Source of the DNA: Stenomitos frigidus ULC18
Lineage (GTDB): Bacteria > Cyanobacteriota > Cyanobacteriia > Leptolyngbyales > Leptolyngbyaceae
Length of the DNA stretch: 37,717 nt
Assembly (NCBI RefSeq): GCF_003003795.1
Contig: NZ_PVWK01000153.1
Coordinates: 1-37,717, forward strand
Reading direction: 5' to 3'
In this document: positions 24,694-32,986 of the stretch, one piece after another
How positions within the stretch are numbered: position 1 is the stretch's first letter
Layout: every line of letters begins with the position of its first letter
Notes under the pieces: model-generated
Database searches by the model: none
Told to the model about the DNA's origin: nothing
The model's input: the letters and a program-made list of their open reading frames with translations, nothing else
Translations under genes and position numbers: made by a program

Positions 24694-24768
24694 TTACTTA
24701 CCTAAAATCTCTTTTGTAAGAACGATAAAGAGCAAGACGAACACAATTGAAGCAAGAATCATTGACAC
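24694..24768 (-). CDS. Possible 24-residue single-helix membrane peptide
   Basis: A GTG at 24768 is preceded by AGGAGAG with a 9-base spacer. The product is VSMILASIVFVLLFIVLT followed by KEILGK: one hydrophobic helix with a basic tail, the form of the tiny subunits of photosystems, cytochrome b6f and NDH-1. It matches none of those I can recall (PetL, PetN, PetM, PsaM, PsbT, Psb30). An ATG two codons later is an alternative start. Ribosome site, composition and a hairpin downstream support it; conservation is untested. Confidence 0.5.
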   Translation of the reverse strand: MSMILASIVFVLLFIVLTKEILGK

Positions 24769-25176
24769 GACTAAACTCTCCTGAACCGACTTTCACGGGC
24801 AGCCCTTACAGCCAAACAATGACAGCCAAACAAGCACATCCAGATTATTGTGCAACAATCCGGTTCTTCGCGAAGTCTTTTCAAGCTTCTTTGCGAAGTC
24901 TCTTCGATCGCGCCAATTTGCCTTAGGCGAACGTTTGTATTACGAAACAAATGTATTATACAGATGGGCTTTGGAGTCGTCCTGGAGTAAAGCGCTTGTA
25001 GACAGGGCTCTCGTCATTCGGTTGCTCTGCATGATCACCCATTAAATTGTTGCTAATTCACCATTTGGTTGCATCATGGTGTCTGTAAAAGACCAGTGGG
25101 TAAGAGTGCATATGCGATCGCGTCGGTACGGTTGTAAAGCAGATTCAGTTATAGCAGGCAGGTAGGAACGCTCAGC
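24769..25176. other. 408-base intergenic region with a doubled TTCTT(C/T)GCGAAGTC repeat
   Basis: A 19-base unit at 24864-24882 recurs at 24887-24905 with two differences (23-base period), each containing GCGAAGTC. ATTGTGCAACAAT, a short palindrome, lies just before it. One forward frame is open over 24848-25045, but it lacks a ribosome site and spans the repeats, so I do not call it. Confidence 0.45.
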
Positions 25177-26388
25177 ATGGTTTTACTGCTCACAGATGTT
25201 TTTCTGCTGCTGACTCAGGTCTTGCTTTGGATTGTGGTTGGGTTAGTCACCTGGTTTGTACTGCTCAAAGCGCTGCCAAGAGCATTTCTCGGCCTGTTGG
25301 TGCTGCTGCTAATTTTGAGCCTTTTGGCAGTGTCTTTTTTCAGCGGGCCATCGGTCTTTGATGATTCCGATATTTTTCGGACGCTCTGGTACCTGATTTC
25401 GTTGATTTTTCGGCCGCTCAGTCTGGGAGTCATTTTGCTCCTGATTTTGTTGACTGGCACCAAGGTCAACAAGGTTGTCGGTAGAGTCATTAACACTGCG
25501 CTGGTACTTTTGCTGGCTTGTTGTCTACCCATCGTGTCCTATTTCATGGCTCAGGAGTTGGAATGGGAAGGGATTCGCATGATCCAACCAGCGGCTGCAC
25601 AAGTCACGGGTGATAGCCGGGTCATTGTCCTTTTGGGACGAGACACCACACGTCCCTTTTTAGGACCCAGAACGACCTGCCCGCCTCTGCGACCGACGCA
25701 GGGAGGCATGCCTGCCACACCTGCTACGCCACGACCACCTGATGGTGAACAACCCATGTCAGCGGAGGCCTTTCGGGTGCTGACGCAGGCACCGACTCAA
25801 CTGCCGATTCAATTAACGGATAAAGCCGATCGCCTTTTCTATGCAGCTGAATTGTATCGACAAAACCCCAACAGCCAGATTGTGATTAGTGCGCCGCGCA
25901 GGCTCGATCGCAAGACGAAGGATGGTGAAACCAAAGAAATGGTGTCTGAAGCCAAAGACATCCAGACGTTCCTCAATCAGTCGTTGAATGTTCCCTGTGA
26001 AGCGATGCGGTTTCTCGATCACGATGGCGTCAGTATCCGCCGGAGCGCTGAGAACGTCAAAAAAATTCTGGATGACAATAAAATCAATTACGGCAATCAA
26101 TTGACAGTGATCAACACGGCCATGAGCACAGAGCGCACTTACCGTACCTTTCGAGAAGTGTTTGGCTTTTACCCTGTGGCACGACCAACCGATTTCTACA
26201 CGTTGCCAGCTCGTTCCAAGCTGGACAATTTGGCACCAGAGCGCGATTTGGTTGAACCCCAACTTCAGGCAACCGATTTTTTGCCTAGCATAGACGCTCT
26301 GACTTTGGGTTCACAGGCGATCGAAGAATTTTCCAGCTCCATCTATTACTTTCTGCGCGGCTGGATTAAGTTTAGGGATCTGGGCTAA
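25177..26388 (+). CDS. DUF218 / YdcF-ElyC-SanA family membrane protein
   Basis: 403 residues. The first 125 hold about four hydrophobic helices (7-30, 36-55, 68-92, 105-125). A cytoplasmic or periplasmic DUF218 domain follows: RVIVLLGRDT near 148, ADRLFYAAELYRQNP near 218, SEAKDIQTFLNQS near 252, DGVSIRRSAENVKKIL near 277 and TVINTAMSTERTYRTF near 305. Relatives (ElyC, SanA) affect envelope polysaccharide lipid-carrier metabolism and barrier function. A Pro/Thr-rich insert (about 155-190) breaks the start of the domain and is unusual. AGGAA lies 9 bases before ATG. It is next to, and probably expressed with, the ABC exporter. Confidence 0.8.
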   Translation: MVLLLTDVFLLLTQVLLWIVVGLVTWFVLLKALPRAFLGLLVLLLILSLLAVSFFSGPSVFDDSDIFRTLWYLISLIFRPLSLGVILLLILLTGTKVNKVVGRVINTALVLLLACCLPIVSYFMAQELEWEGIRMIQPAAAQVTGDSRVIVLLGRDTTRPFLGPRTTCPPLRPTQGGMPATPATPRPPDGEQPMSAEAFRVLTQAPTQLPIQLTDKADRLFYAAELYRQNPNSQIVISAPRRLDRKTKDGETKEMVSEAKDIQTFLNQSLNVPCEAMRFLDHDGVSIRRSAENVKKILDDNKINYGNQLTVINTAMSTERTYRTFREVFGFYPVARPTDFYTLPARSKLDNLAPERDLVEPQLQATDFLPSIDALTLGSQAIEEFSSSIYYFLRGWIKFRDLG

Positions 26389-26498
26389 TGAGGTGGTTTA
26401 GCGATGCTAAACGGTGATGATTTGTCCTCAACGGTGGCCAGCGATCGCTGACTCAATTCGTTTAGGATGAGAGAGTTTACGCACTGATACACCAAATA

Positions 26499-28259
26499 AT
26501 GGCTCAATCTCGGCTGCGAAAATTGGGGCAATACCTCCTCCCCCATTGGAAAGCAGCAGTCTTAGGCGTTCTGGTACTGTTCGTTGTGAATTTTTTAGGG
26601 GTGCGCATTCCCCTTCAAATTCGTGATGCGATCGATAAGCTTCAGGTGACGTTCAGCTTCGATCAGGTTTTCTACTACGTGGTGCTTGTCCTGGCGATGG
26701 CAACCATCATGTGGCTTGTGCGGATGATCTCGCGCACGCTGCTGTTTGGGGTTGGTCGTCAGGTTGAGTTTGACTTAAAGCAGAAATTGTTTGCCCATCT
26801 GCTTGCGCTAGAGCCATCGTATTTCGCCATCAATACGGTTGGTGATTTGATCAATCGAGCGACGAGTGATGTCGATAATATTCGCCGTCTGCTGGGGTTT
26901 GCGGTGCTCAGTGTGGCAAACACGCTGTTCGCATACGGGCTGACTTTACCCGCAATGCTCAAGATCAATGTCAAAGTCACGCTCCTGTCTCTGTCGGTCT
27001 ACCCGATCATGCTGATTTTGGTGCAGATGTTCAGCACACGCCTTCGGCAGCAGCAGATTGTGGTGCAGGAGCAGTTGTCTGATCTCAGTGAGCTCATTCA
27101 AGAAGATATGAGCGGCATTTCCCTGGTGAAGATTTATGCTCAGGAAGAAAACGAGCGAGAAGCCTTTCAGCGACGCAATGAAGAATTGCTAGAAGCAAAT
27201 TTGTCGCTGGCACTGACACGAAGTACGCTGCTGCCGCTGTTGCCTGGGCTGGCAAGTGTAGGTTTGCTGGTCGTGCTGCGGTTTGGGGTAAGCGCGATTA
27301 ATGAAGGTGCTATTACCGTTGGCGATTTTGTTGCCCTCTTACTTTATGTCGGTCAACTAGCTTTTCCTGCGGCCTTGCTGGGGTTTACGATTACGGCGTA
27401 CCAACGGGGTGAGGTGAGTGTCGATCGCATTGAGGCGATTCTGAATGTGAAGCCCAAAATCTGCGATCGACTAGATGCGATTTCCCTGCCGCGATCGCAG
27501 ATAAAAGGTGAATTAACCGCGCAAAACCTGACGTTTGCCTTTCCGGTAGCCAGTGGTAGCGTCAGCAGACCGGCTCTGCAGCAGGTGAACTTTACCATTC
27601 AGCCACAGGAAACCGTTGCCATTGTGGGGCCGATTGGGGGTGGTAAATCAACACTGGCAAACGCGTTGCCTCGGTTGCTGGACATTGCTCCAGGGCAACT
27701 CTTTTTGGATGGCTACGATATTACTCAGGTCAGACTTTCGGATCTGCGCGGCGCGATCGCTTACGTTCCGCAAGACAGCTTTCTTTTCAGCACGACGATT
27801 AAGAACAACATTCGCTATGGAGAGCCGGGCGCAGACGAAGCTGCCGTTGTTTATGCGGCCAAGCAAGCTCAAATCCACAGTGAAATTCTCAACTTTCCGC
27901 ATCAGTATGAGACGATCGTGGGTGAGCGTGGGATCACGCTGTCGGGTGGTCAACGGCAACGCACTGCCCTCGCGCGAGCGTTGCTGGTCGATGCCCCGAT
28001 CCTGATTCTAGATGACGCTCTTTCTAGTGTGGACAACCAGACGGCAACCCAAATTTTGCGCAACCTTTCTGAAGGCACCAACCGCAAAACAGTGCTCTTT
28101 ATCTCTCACCAACTGTCTGCTGCTGCCAGTGCCGATCGCATTTTTGTGATGAACCAGGGTGCGATCGTGCAGTCTGGTAGTCACGCGGCCTTGATCGCAC
28201 AGGACGGCTTGTATAAAACACTGTGGAACCAGCACCAGCTAGAGGAAGTCTTGCAATAA
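26499..28259 (+). CDS. ABC exporter half-transporter (MdlB-like, fused membrane and ATPase domains)
   Basis: 586 residues: a six-helix export domain (about 15-300, with the coupling-helix region TSDVDNIRRLLGF near 122) then the ATPase. Walker A is GPIGGGKST (377-385), the signature is LSGGQ (481-485), Walker B is ILILDD (501-506), and the H-loop His537 is in ISHQ. The residue after the Walker B Asp is Asp506 where most ABC ATPases have the catalytic Glu, as in the degenerate half of heterodimeric exporters such as TM287/288. It therefore probably pairs with a second half-transporter, which is not in this window. It is an inner-membrane protein with unknown cargo. Confidence 0.88.
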   Translation: MAQSRLRKLGQYLLPHWKAAVLGVLVLFVVNFLGVRIPLQIRDAIDKLQVTFSFDQVFYYVVLVLAMATIMWLVRMISRTLLFGVGRQVEFDLKQKLFAHLLALEPSYFAINTVGDLINRATSDVDNIRRLLGFAVLSVANTLFAYGLTLPAMLKINVKVTLLSLSVYPIMLILVQMFSTRLRQQQIVVQEQLSDLSELIQEDMSGISLVKIYAQEENEREAFQRRNEELLEANLSLALTRSTLLPLLPGLASVGLLVVLRFGVSAINEGAITVGDFVALLLYVGQLAFPAALLGFTITAYQRGEVSVDRIEAILNVKPKICDRLDAISLPRSQIKGELTAQNLTFAFPVASGSVSRPALQQVNFTIQPQETVAIVGPIGGGKSTLANALPRLLDIAPGQLFLDGYDITQVRLSDLRGAIAYVPQDSFLFSTTIKNNIRYGEPGADEAAVVYAAKQAQIHSEILNFPHQYETIVGERGITLSGGQRQRTALARALLVDAPILILDDALSSVDNQTATQILRNLSEGTNRKTVLFISHQLSAAASADRIFVMNQGAIVQSGSHAALIAQDGLYKTLWNQHQLEEVLQ

Positions 28260-28591
28260 TTGGTGTCCGCTGGTTGGCTGAATCAATTTGCCCTTGGTCA
28301 GGCGTTCCATTTGACGCTTTATTTCGTTTTGACGTGATGACGCGAGTTTCCTGAAGACGACGGGTAGTCTAGGGTATCAATCTAATGACTAAGTCTTAAA
28401 GAATACTGGGTGGATGACGTGTACTGATCGCATTCGACTCGATACAAGCACGTTGTCCTCGGTCTCGATAGTCAAGTTTGATACTCGTGTCTGCTTTTCG
28501 TAGAAAACGTCTGGAAACCTCACGTTTAGTGATGAGTTCACAATAGCCAGCCTTATAATCACTTACTTAACGAACCGAGGGAGGGGTCACC
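28260..28591. other. 332-base intergenic region, nothing clear
   Basis: No credible open frame, perfect hairpin or repeat was seen. It presumably holds the promoter of the DUF928-cyclase pair. GAGGGAGGGG at its end is the ribosome site of the next gene. Confidence 0.4.
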
Positions 28592-29377
28592 ATGACCTGT
28601 ACAAAACATTCGCGCTACTACACCATCCTTTCCCTATCCTTGCTGGTGCCGTGCGTGCTGCTTGTAGAACTACCAGCTAACGCACAGAAGGCTGTCACCC
28701 GTTCTACGATCGTGTCGCCATCCAAGGTCAGCCTTAACTTCAAAGTGCCGAAACGTGGTGCACCGCGATCGACGGCAGGTGGAGCCAGTCGTGGTTCTTG
28801 CTTGAGGGGCAGCAATCAACCAACGAAACAACGGCTGACGGCGGTAGTGCCACGGACTCGACTGGGTCTCACTTTTGCTGAACGTCCCAGCTTTTTTGTC
28901 TATGTGCCTCAGTCCCCGGCTCAAACAGCAGGGTTTCTCTTACTCAGCGATGATGACACTGAAGTGGTCTACGAAACGACGTTTGTCTTGCCGCCTAAAG
29001 GGGGGATCGTACGTTTTGACCTGCCCGAAAAGGCTCCAGCACTACAAGTAGGTAAGCAGTATCACTGGTTTGTCACAACGCTCTGCGATGCCACCAGTGG
29101 TTTAAGTGGTAGCCCCACGGTAGAAGGATGGATTGAGCGATCGACTCCTGAAGTGGCGCTGACGAAAGCACTCCAAAAGACCCTACCTGGTAATCGCCCC
29201 AATCTTTATGCGGAGGCTGGCATTTGGCACGAAACATTAGCATCCCTTGCCGATCTCCAGCAGCAATATCCACAAAATTCCAAGGTTCTCAACGACTGGC
29301 GTGACGCGCTGAAATCCGTTGGCTTAGAAGCCGTCGCGACAGAACCACTCCTTAATTGCTGTAAAGCAAAGCCATAA
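28592..29377 (+). CDS. DUF928 domain secreted protein
   Basis: 261 residues with a signal peptide: basic start, hydrophobic SLSLLVPCVLLVEL, and likely cleavage after ANA near residue 31. The mature part carries the DUF928 pattern: GLTFAERPSFFVYVPQS near 91, YETTFVLPPKGGIVRFDLP near 127, YHWFVTTLCD near 155 and a C-terminal helical part (WHETLASLADLQQQYP). The family is cyanobacterial and of unknown function. GGAGGGG lies about 6 bases before the ATG. It ends 7 bases before the CHASE2 cyclase gene, a pairing I recall as recurrent, so it may supply an extracytoplasmic signal to the cyclase; that is inference. Confidence 0.85.
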   Translation: MTCTKHSRYYTILSLSLLVPCVLLVELPANAQKAVTRSTIVSPSKVSLNFKVPKRGAPRSTAGGASRGSCLRGSNQPTKQRLTAVVPRTRLGLTFAERPSFFVYVPQSPAQTAGFLLLSDDDTEVVYETTFVLPPKGGIVRFDLPEKAPALQVGKQYHWFVTTLCDATSGLSGSPTVEGWIERSTPEVALTKALQKTLPGNRPNLYAEAGIWHETLASLADLQQQYPQNSKVLNDWRDALKSVGLEAVATEPLLNCCKAKP

Positions 29378-29384
29378 CTGCTAA

Positions 29385-31628
29385 ATGTGGAAAACGTTGA
29401 GACAAAAGGTTTGGTATTGGCGCGGGATGATTATCGCCGTTCCCAGCGTTACAGCTGTGCTTTTGGGCCTTCGTGCGCTGGGACTACTCCAGGCATTGGA
29501 GTTTCCAGTCCTGGATCAGTTTTTGCTCATGCGTCCTCAGGAGGCGATCGACTCTCGGTTAGTCATTGTTGAAATCAACGAAGCTGATGTCCAGAAGGTT
29601 GGTCATTGGTCGCTCACAGATGCAGAACTGGCTAGGGTGCTAGAGACGATCAAGCAACAAAAACCAGCAGCGATCGGGCTAGACCTCTACCGTGATTTGC
29701 CGGTTGAGCCCGGCCGCCAAACGTTGACCAAACTCTTTACAACTACGCCGAATCTCATTGGTGTGCAGAAAGTTGCTAGCAACAGCGATAGCTCTCCTGT
29801 CAATCCCCCTCCTGTGCTCAAGCAGCGTGATCAGGTCGGTGCGAATGACCTGCCGCTAGATGGCGATGGCAAAGTGCGTCGAGGCTTATTTTACCTAGAA
29901 GACCAGAAAGACGAAACCGTTTTTAGCTTTGGGTTTAAGCTGGCAGAGCTTTACTTGAAAAAGAAAGGCATTGAGCCGGAACTGACACCCAACAATGAGA
30001 TAAAGCTTGGTGCAGCAGTCTTTCCCACGTTTAATGCCAATGATGGCAGCTATGTCGGTGCCGAAGCCGGTGGCTACCAGGTCATGCTGAACTATCGAGG
30101 CACCAGACAGCAGTTTCAGACCATCACGCTAACAGATGTGCTGGAGCAGAAGGTGCCGCCGAATCTCATGCGCGATCGCATTGTGCTCATCGGTGCTACA
30201 GCTGAAAGTCTGAAAGACCTCTTCTATGTGCCCTATAGCAGCAGTTTAACCGCGCCAAAGCGCATGGCAGGCGTCATTATTCATGCCAACCTGATTAGCC
30301 AGATTCTCAGTGCGACGCTGGACGAACGGATGCCCACGCTAAGAACCTGGAGCGAACCACTGGAAGCGCTGTGGATTTTAGGATGGGCAACCGTTGGTGC
30401 GATCTTAAGCTGGCGACAACGGTATATTGGCAAGCCTGGTATTCGTCCCTGGAATACAGTGAGCGTCCTCGTTGCAGGCATTTGCCTGGTGACTGCCAGT
30501 TATGCGACCTTTTTACAGGGGTGGTGGATTCCGGTTGTGCCACCCTTTATGGCGTTGATGGGAGCATCGATCGTGATCACGGGTTATGTCGCCCGGTCTG
30601 CGGCTGAAATGCGCCGCACGTTTGGGCGCTATCTAACCGATGAAGTGGTTGCCAGTTTGCTCGAAACACCCAGTGGGTTGACTCTCGGTGGAGAACGGCG
30701 CAAGGTCACGATTCTAATTTCAGACTTGCGTGGGTTTTCTGCCATCTCTGAAAGTCGTCCACCTGAACAGGTCGTGACCATTCTCAACCTTTATCTAGGC
30801 ATGATGTCTGATACAGTCACCCGGTACAACGGCACCATCAATGAATTCATTGGGGATGGCATTTTTGTTATGTTTGGTGCGCCCATTTATCGAGAGGATG
30901 ATTCGGAACGTGCGGTAGCCTGCGCGATCGCCATGCAGTCGGCAATGGCAGAGGTCAATCGGCAAAACCAGCAGCTTGGGCTACCCGCGATCGAAATGGG
31001 CATTGGCATCAACACAGGCGAGGTTGTGGTCGGCAACATCGGCTCTCAGCGACGTGCCAAATATACGGTGATTGGCAACCACGTCAACTTAGCGGCGCGC
31101 ATCGAATCCTACACCGTGGGCGGACAGATTTTGATTTCGGAAGGCACGTTCCATGATGCTGGCGATCTTGTGCAGGTCGATGGTCACATTCAGGTTGAAC
31201 CTAAGGGCATCAAAGAACCCATTAAGCTCTACAACGTCAGCGGCATTGGCGGCAAACACAATCTCTTTTTGCCCGAAGAAAAAGAGGAATTCGTGACGCT
31301 GGCGTCCGCAATTCCGGTGCGCTACACCGTTCTAGAAGGCAAACATGCAGTAGGCACCCTGTTTGAAGGTACATTAGTCAGCCTTTCAGACAAGAGCGCC
31401 GAACTGCGATCGGATCACTTCCTCACCCCACTCAGCAACCTCAAACTCAACCTGCCCGATCTCTTACAAAGTGACACCGAACTGGATGACCTTTACGCAA
31501 AGGTCTTAGACAAAGCAGCAACTAATCCCAACTGTGTGCGGATTCGGTTTACAGGCATGCCCATTCGCTTTGCTGGTTTAGCGCCTGAAGTAAGTGCAGC
31601 GCTCGATCAACTGCGGCGATCGACCTAG
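29385..31628 (+). CDS. CHASE2-domain class III nucleotide cyclase, probably guanylate cyclase (Cya2-like)
   Basis: 747 residues: helix 15-35, extracytoplasmic CHASE2 domain about 40-310, three helices about 326-400, then the cyclase domain 435-615. Metal ligands are Asp447 (ISDLRGF) and Asp491 (FIGD); Asn568 and Arg572 (VNLAAR) are the transition-state residues. The purine-specifying position, four before Asp491, is Glu487, where adenylate cyclases have Lys; Glu here is the guanylate-type residue, as in Synechocystis Cya2. The second position is Thr561, as in many bacterial adenylate cyclases, so the call is mixed. Residues 645-730 look like a degenerate PilZ domain without RxxxR. Length matches Cya2 (about 750). 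It is 7 bases after the DUF928 gene. Confidence 0.88.
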   Translation: MWKTLRQKVWYWRGMIIAVPSVTAVLLGLRALGLLQALEFPVLDQFLLMRPQEAIDSRLVIVEINEADVQKVGHWSLTDAELARVLETIKQQKPAAIGLDLYRDLPVEPGRQTLTKLFTTTPNLIGVQKVASNSDSSPVNPPPVLKQRDQVGANDLPLDGDGKVRRGLFYLEDQKDETVFSFGFKLAELYLKKKGIEPELTPNNEIKLGAAVFPTFNANDGSYVGAEAGGYQVMLNYRGTRQQFQTITLTDVLEQKVPPNLMRDRIVLIGATAESLKDLFYVPYSSSLTAPKRMAGVIIHANLISQILSATLDERMPTLRTWSEPLEALWILGWATVGAILSWRQRYIGKPGIRPWNTVSVLVAGICLVTASYATFLQGWWIPVVPPFMALMGASIVITGYVARSAAEMRRTFGRYLTDEVVASLLETPSGLTLGGERRKVTILISDLRGFSAISESRPPEQVVTILNLYLGMMSDTVTRYNGTINEFIGDGIFVMFGAPIYREDDSERAVACAIAMQSAMAEVNRQNQQLGLPAIEMGIGINTGEVVVGNIGSQRRAKYTVIGNHVNLAARIESYTVGGQILISEGTFHDAGDLVQVDGHIQVEPKGIKEPIKLYNVSGIGGKHNLFLPEEKEEFVTLASAIPVRYTVLEGKHAVGTLFEGTLVSLSDKSAELRSDHFLTPLSNLKLNLPDLLQSDTELDDLYAKVLDKAATNPNCVRIRFTGMPIRFAGLAPEVSAALDQLRRST

Positions 31629-31716
31629 TGTAAGTCAGGCTAGGCGACTAGCGACCCGACTCGCAAGGAACACACTTGCAACCACAGCGCGATGGTCGGG
31701 TTCACTGCAACGCAGG

Positions 31717-31950
31717 TTAGGCGTTAACTTTCGACTTTCCAGCCGCAAGCGCTTTCACATCGTCGGTCGTGAGGGGATTGCCACCCAATCCCCAGTCGCC
31801 ACTCTTAACCTCTTCGATCACTACCCATGTCACTGAACGCAAGTTCTCACCTTCGATGGACACCATCGTATCCGTGAGCTTGCGGATCATCTCTTGCTTT
31901 TGCGTTGGCGTGAAAACGCCTTCGATCAGTTTTACATTCACTAGGGGCAT
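31717..31950 (-). CDS. 4-oxalocrotonate tautomerase family protein
   Basis: Small tautomerases use an N-terminal proline as catalytic base or nucleophile. The start is ATG 31950, giving MPLVNVKL with Pro2 directly after the initiator; GGAG lies 7 bases upstream. The longer frame from 31989 would bury the proline. The 77 residues include the family's VFTPTQKQEMIRKLTDTM helix and VTWVVIEEV strand. It assembles as a hexamer or trimer of dimers in known relatives. Its promoter overlaps a palindrome shared with the divergent TetR gene. The substrate is unknown. Confidence 0.88.
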   Translation of the reverse strand: MPLVNVKLIEGVFTPTQKQEMIRKLTDTMVSIEGENLRSVTWVVIEEVKSGDWGLGGNPLTTDDVKALAAGKSKVNA

Positions 31951-32001
31951 TGGTTTTCTCCAGTTTGTTGAAGGGTTTGTTGGGCGCAAAGGACAATAAA
32001 A

Positions 32002-32013
32002 ACGACCGTTCGT
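32002..32013. promoter_or_regulatory. TetR-type operator copy 1 (ACGACCGTTCGT)
   Basis: A 12-base near-palindrome, 10 of 12 positions symmetric (ACGA...TCGT), lying downstream of the tautomerase promoter near +11 to +22. The exact sequence recurs 35 bases away. Binding by the adjacent TetR protein is inferred. Confidence 0.65.
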
Positions 32014-32030
32014 TCTTTTGTCGTTCTTTG

Positions 32031-32059
32031 ATTATTACGACCGTTCGTGCTATTGTCAA
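32031..32059 (-). promoter_or_regulatory. Sigma-70-type promoter of the tautomerase gene
   Basis: On the minus strand TTGACA (32059-32054) and AATAAT (32036-32031) are separated by exactly 17 bases. The -35 matches consensus 6 of 6 and the -10 matches 5 of 6. Operator copy 2 fills the spacer next to the -10, so a bound repressor would block polymerase. Confidence 0.7.
32037..32048. promoter_or_regulatory. TetR-type operator copy 2 (ACGACCGTTCGT)
   Basis: Identical to copy 1 and placed inside the promoter spacer of the tautomerase gene. A weaker rightward pair, TTGATT (32028-32033) and TATTGT (32051-32056), also spans it, so the same site could repress the TetR gene. Confidence 0.68.
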
Positions 32060-32081
32060 GTCGTGAGTGTTAATTTAAGTT

Positions 32082-32744
32082 ATGAGTGTTGCTTCATCGT
32101 CAAAAACTAACTCCGCAGGCGGCGATCTCCCTCGCTCAAAAGGTCAATCCAGCCGCGATACCATTCTGCTGACTGCAGCGAAACTGGCAACAACAAAAGG
32201 GCTGACTGGTTTGTCAATTGGAGACTTAGCGGCTGAGGTTGGAATGAGCAAGAGTGGTCTCTACGCGCACTTCAAATCCAAAGAAGAGCTGGAGTTGGCG
32301 ACGATCGAAACGGCAGCCGTGATTTTTGATCGTGATGTGCTTCAGCCTGCGATGAGGGCGTACGCGGGTGCGGAACGGCTTAAGTCGCTAGCTAATGCCT
32401 TTCTTTCACATCTCGAACGCAAAGTTTTTCCGGGTGGGTGTTTTTTCGCTGCAGTCGCTGCGGAACTCGATACACGTCCCGGTTTAGCGCGCGATCGGGT
32501 TGTCAAGGTGCTAGAGCAGTGGCTTGCTTTCTTGCGGCAGTGCCTTCTTGATGCGCAGGCATTGGGGGAGATCGATCCCAATACGGAAGTTGATCAGGCA
32601 GTATTTGAAATCGAGGCGATGCTGTTGGCTGCGAATTTCCTTTTTGTCATGACGAACAACCCGATTCATCTGGCACAAGCGCGCAAGGGTGTGGAAAATG
32701 TCTTAGCACGACTCGCGATTGGTGCAGCGTCGAAGACGAAATGA
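32082..32744 (+). CDS. TetR/AcrR family transcriptional regulator
   Basis: 220 residues. The helix-turn-helix is at about 25-70 (RDTILLTAAKLATTKG, then SIGDLAAEVGMSKSGLYAHFKSKEEL), the classical TetR layout, and the C-terminal ligand domain contains FPGGCFFAAVAAELD near 116, seen in several TetR regulators. It diverges from the tautomerase gene over a 131-base gap holding two copies of a 12-base palindrome. Such regulators usually repress themselves and the divergent gene until a small ligand binds. The ligand may be a substrate or relative of the tautomerase. Confidence 0.9.
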   Translation: MSVASSSKTNSAGGDLPRSKGQSSRDTILLTAAKLATTKGLTGLSIGDLAAEVGMSKSGLYAHFKSKEELELATIETAAVIFDRDVLQPAMRAYAGAERLKSLANAFLSHLERKVFPGGCFFAAVAAELDTRPGLARDRVVKVLEQWLAFLRQCLLDAQALGEIDPNTEVDQAVFEIEAMLLAANFLFVMTNNPIHLAQARKGVENVLARLAIGAASKTK

Positions 32745-32885
32745 TTGTCATAGGTAGTCGATTGCCTTGCCAGATTGATTCCATCACGCTTGTAATTTCA
32801 TCGCCACTTGTCCGTTAGAGCGTGTTGGGTAGATCAATCAACATCTGGGCGCAGACTGACGAGAACGGATCAGTCCAGGAGTGGG

Positions 32886-32917
32886 GGTGAAAGCCATGAT
32901 TTTGCATGGCTTTCACC
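32886..32917. repeat. Perfect 13-base-stem hairpin
   Basis: GGTGAAAGCCATG (32886-32898) pairs exactly with CATGGCTTTCACC (32905-32917) around ATTTTG. No T-run follows. It lies 142 bases after the TetR stop and 70 bases before the next start. It could be a terminator lacking the tail, a leader structure, or a short mobile palindrome. Confidence 0.65.
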
Positions 32918-32986
32918 GCAACGGTGCCAGTGGAAAGGCGGAATGTGGGATCATAAGCCCATAACGGCAGTAAGCGGAGTCTGACC

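Noticed and set aside
24490-24705. Forward 71-residue open frame
   Set aside because: It covers the terminator hairpin and a GGGTGTGGGGTGT repeat and has no ribosome site.
24848-25045. Forward 65-residue open frame
   Set aside because: It is built on the GCGAAGTC repeats, with no ribosome site and no family resemblance.
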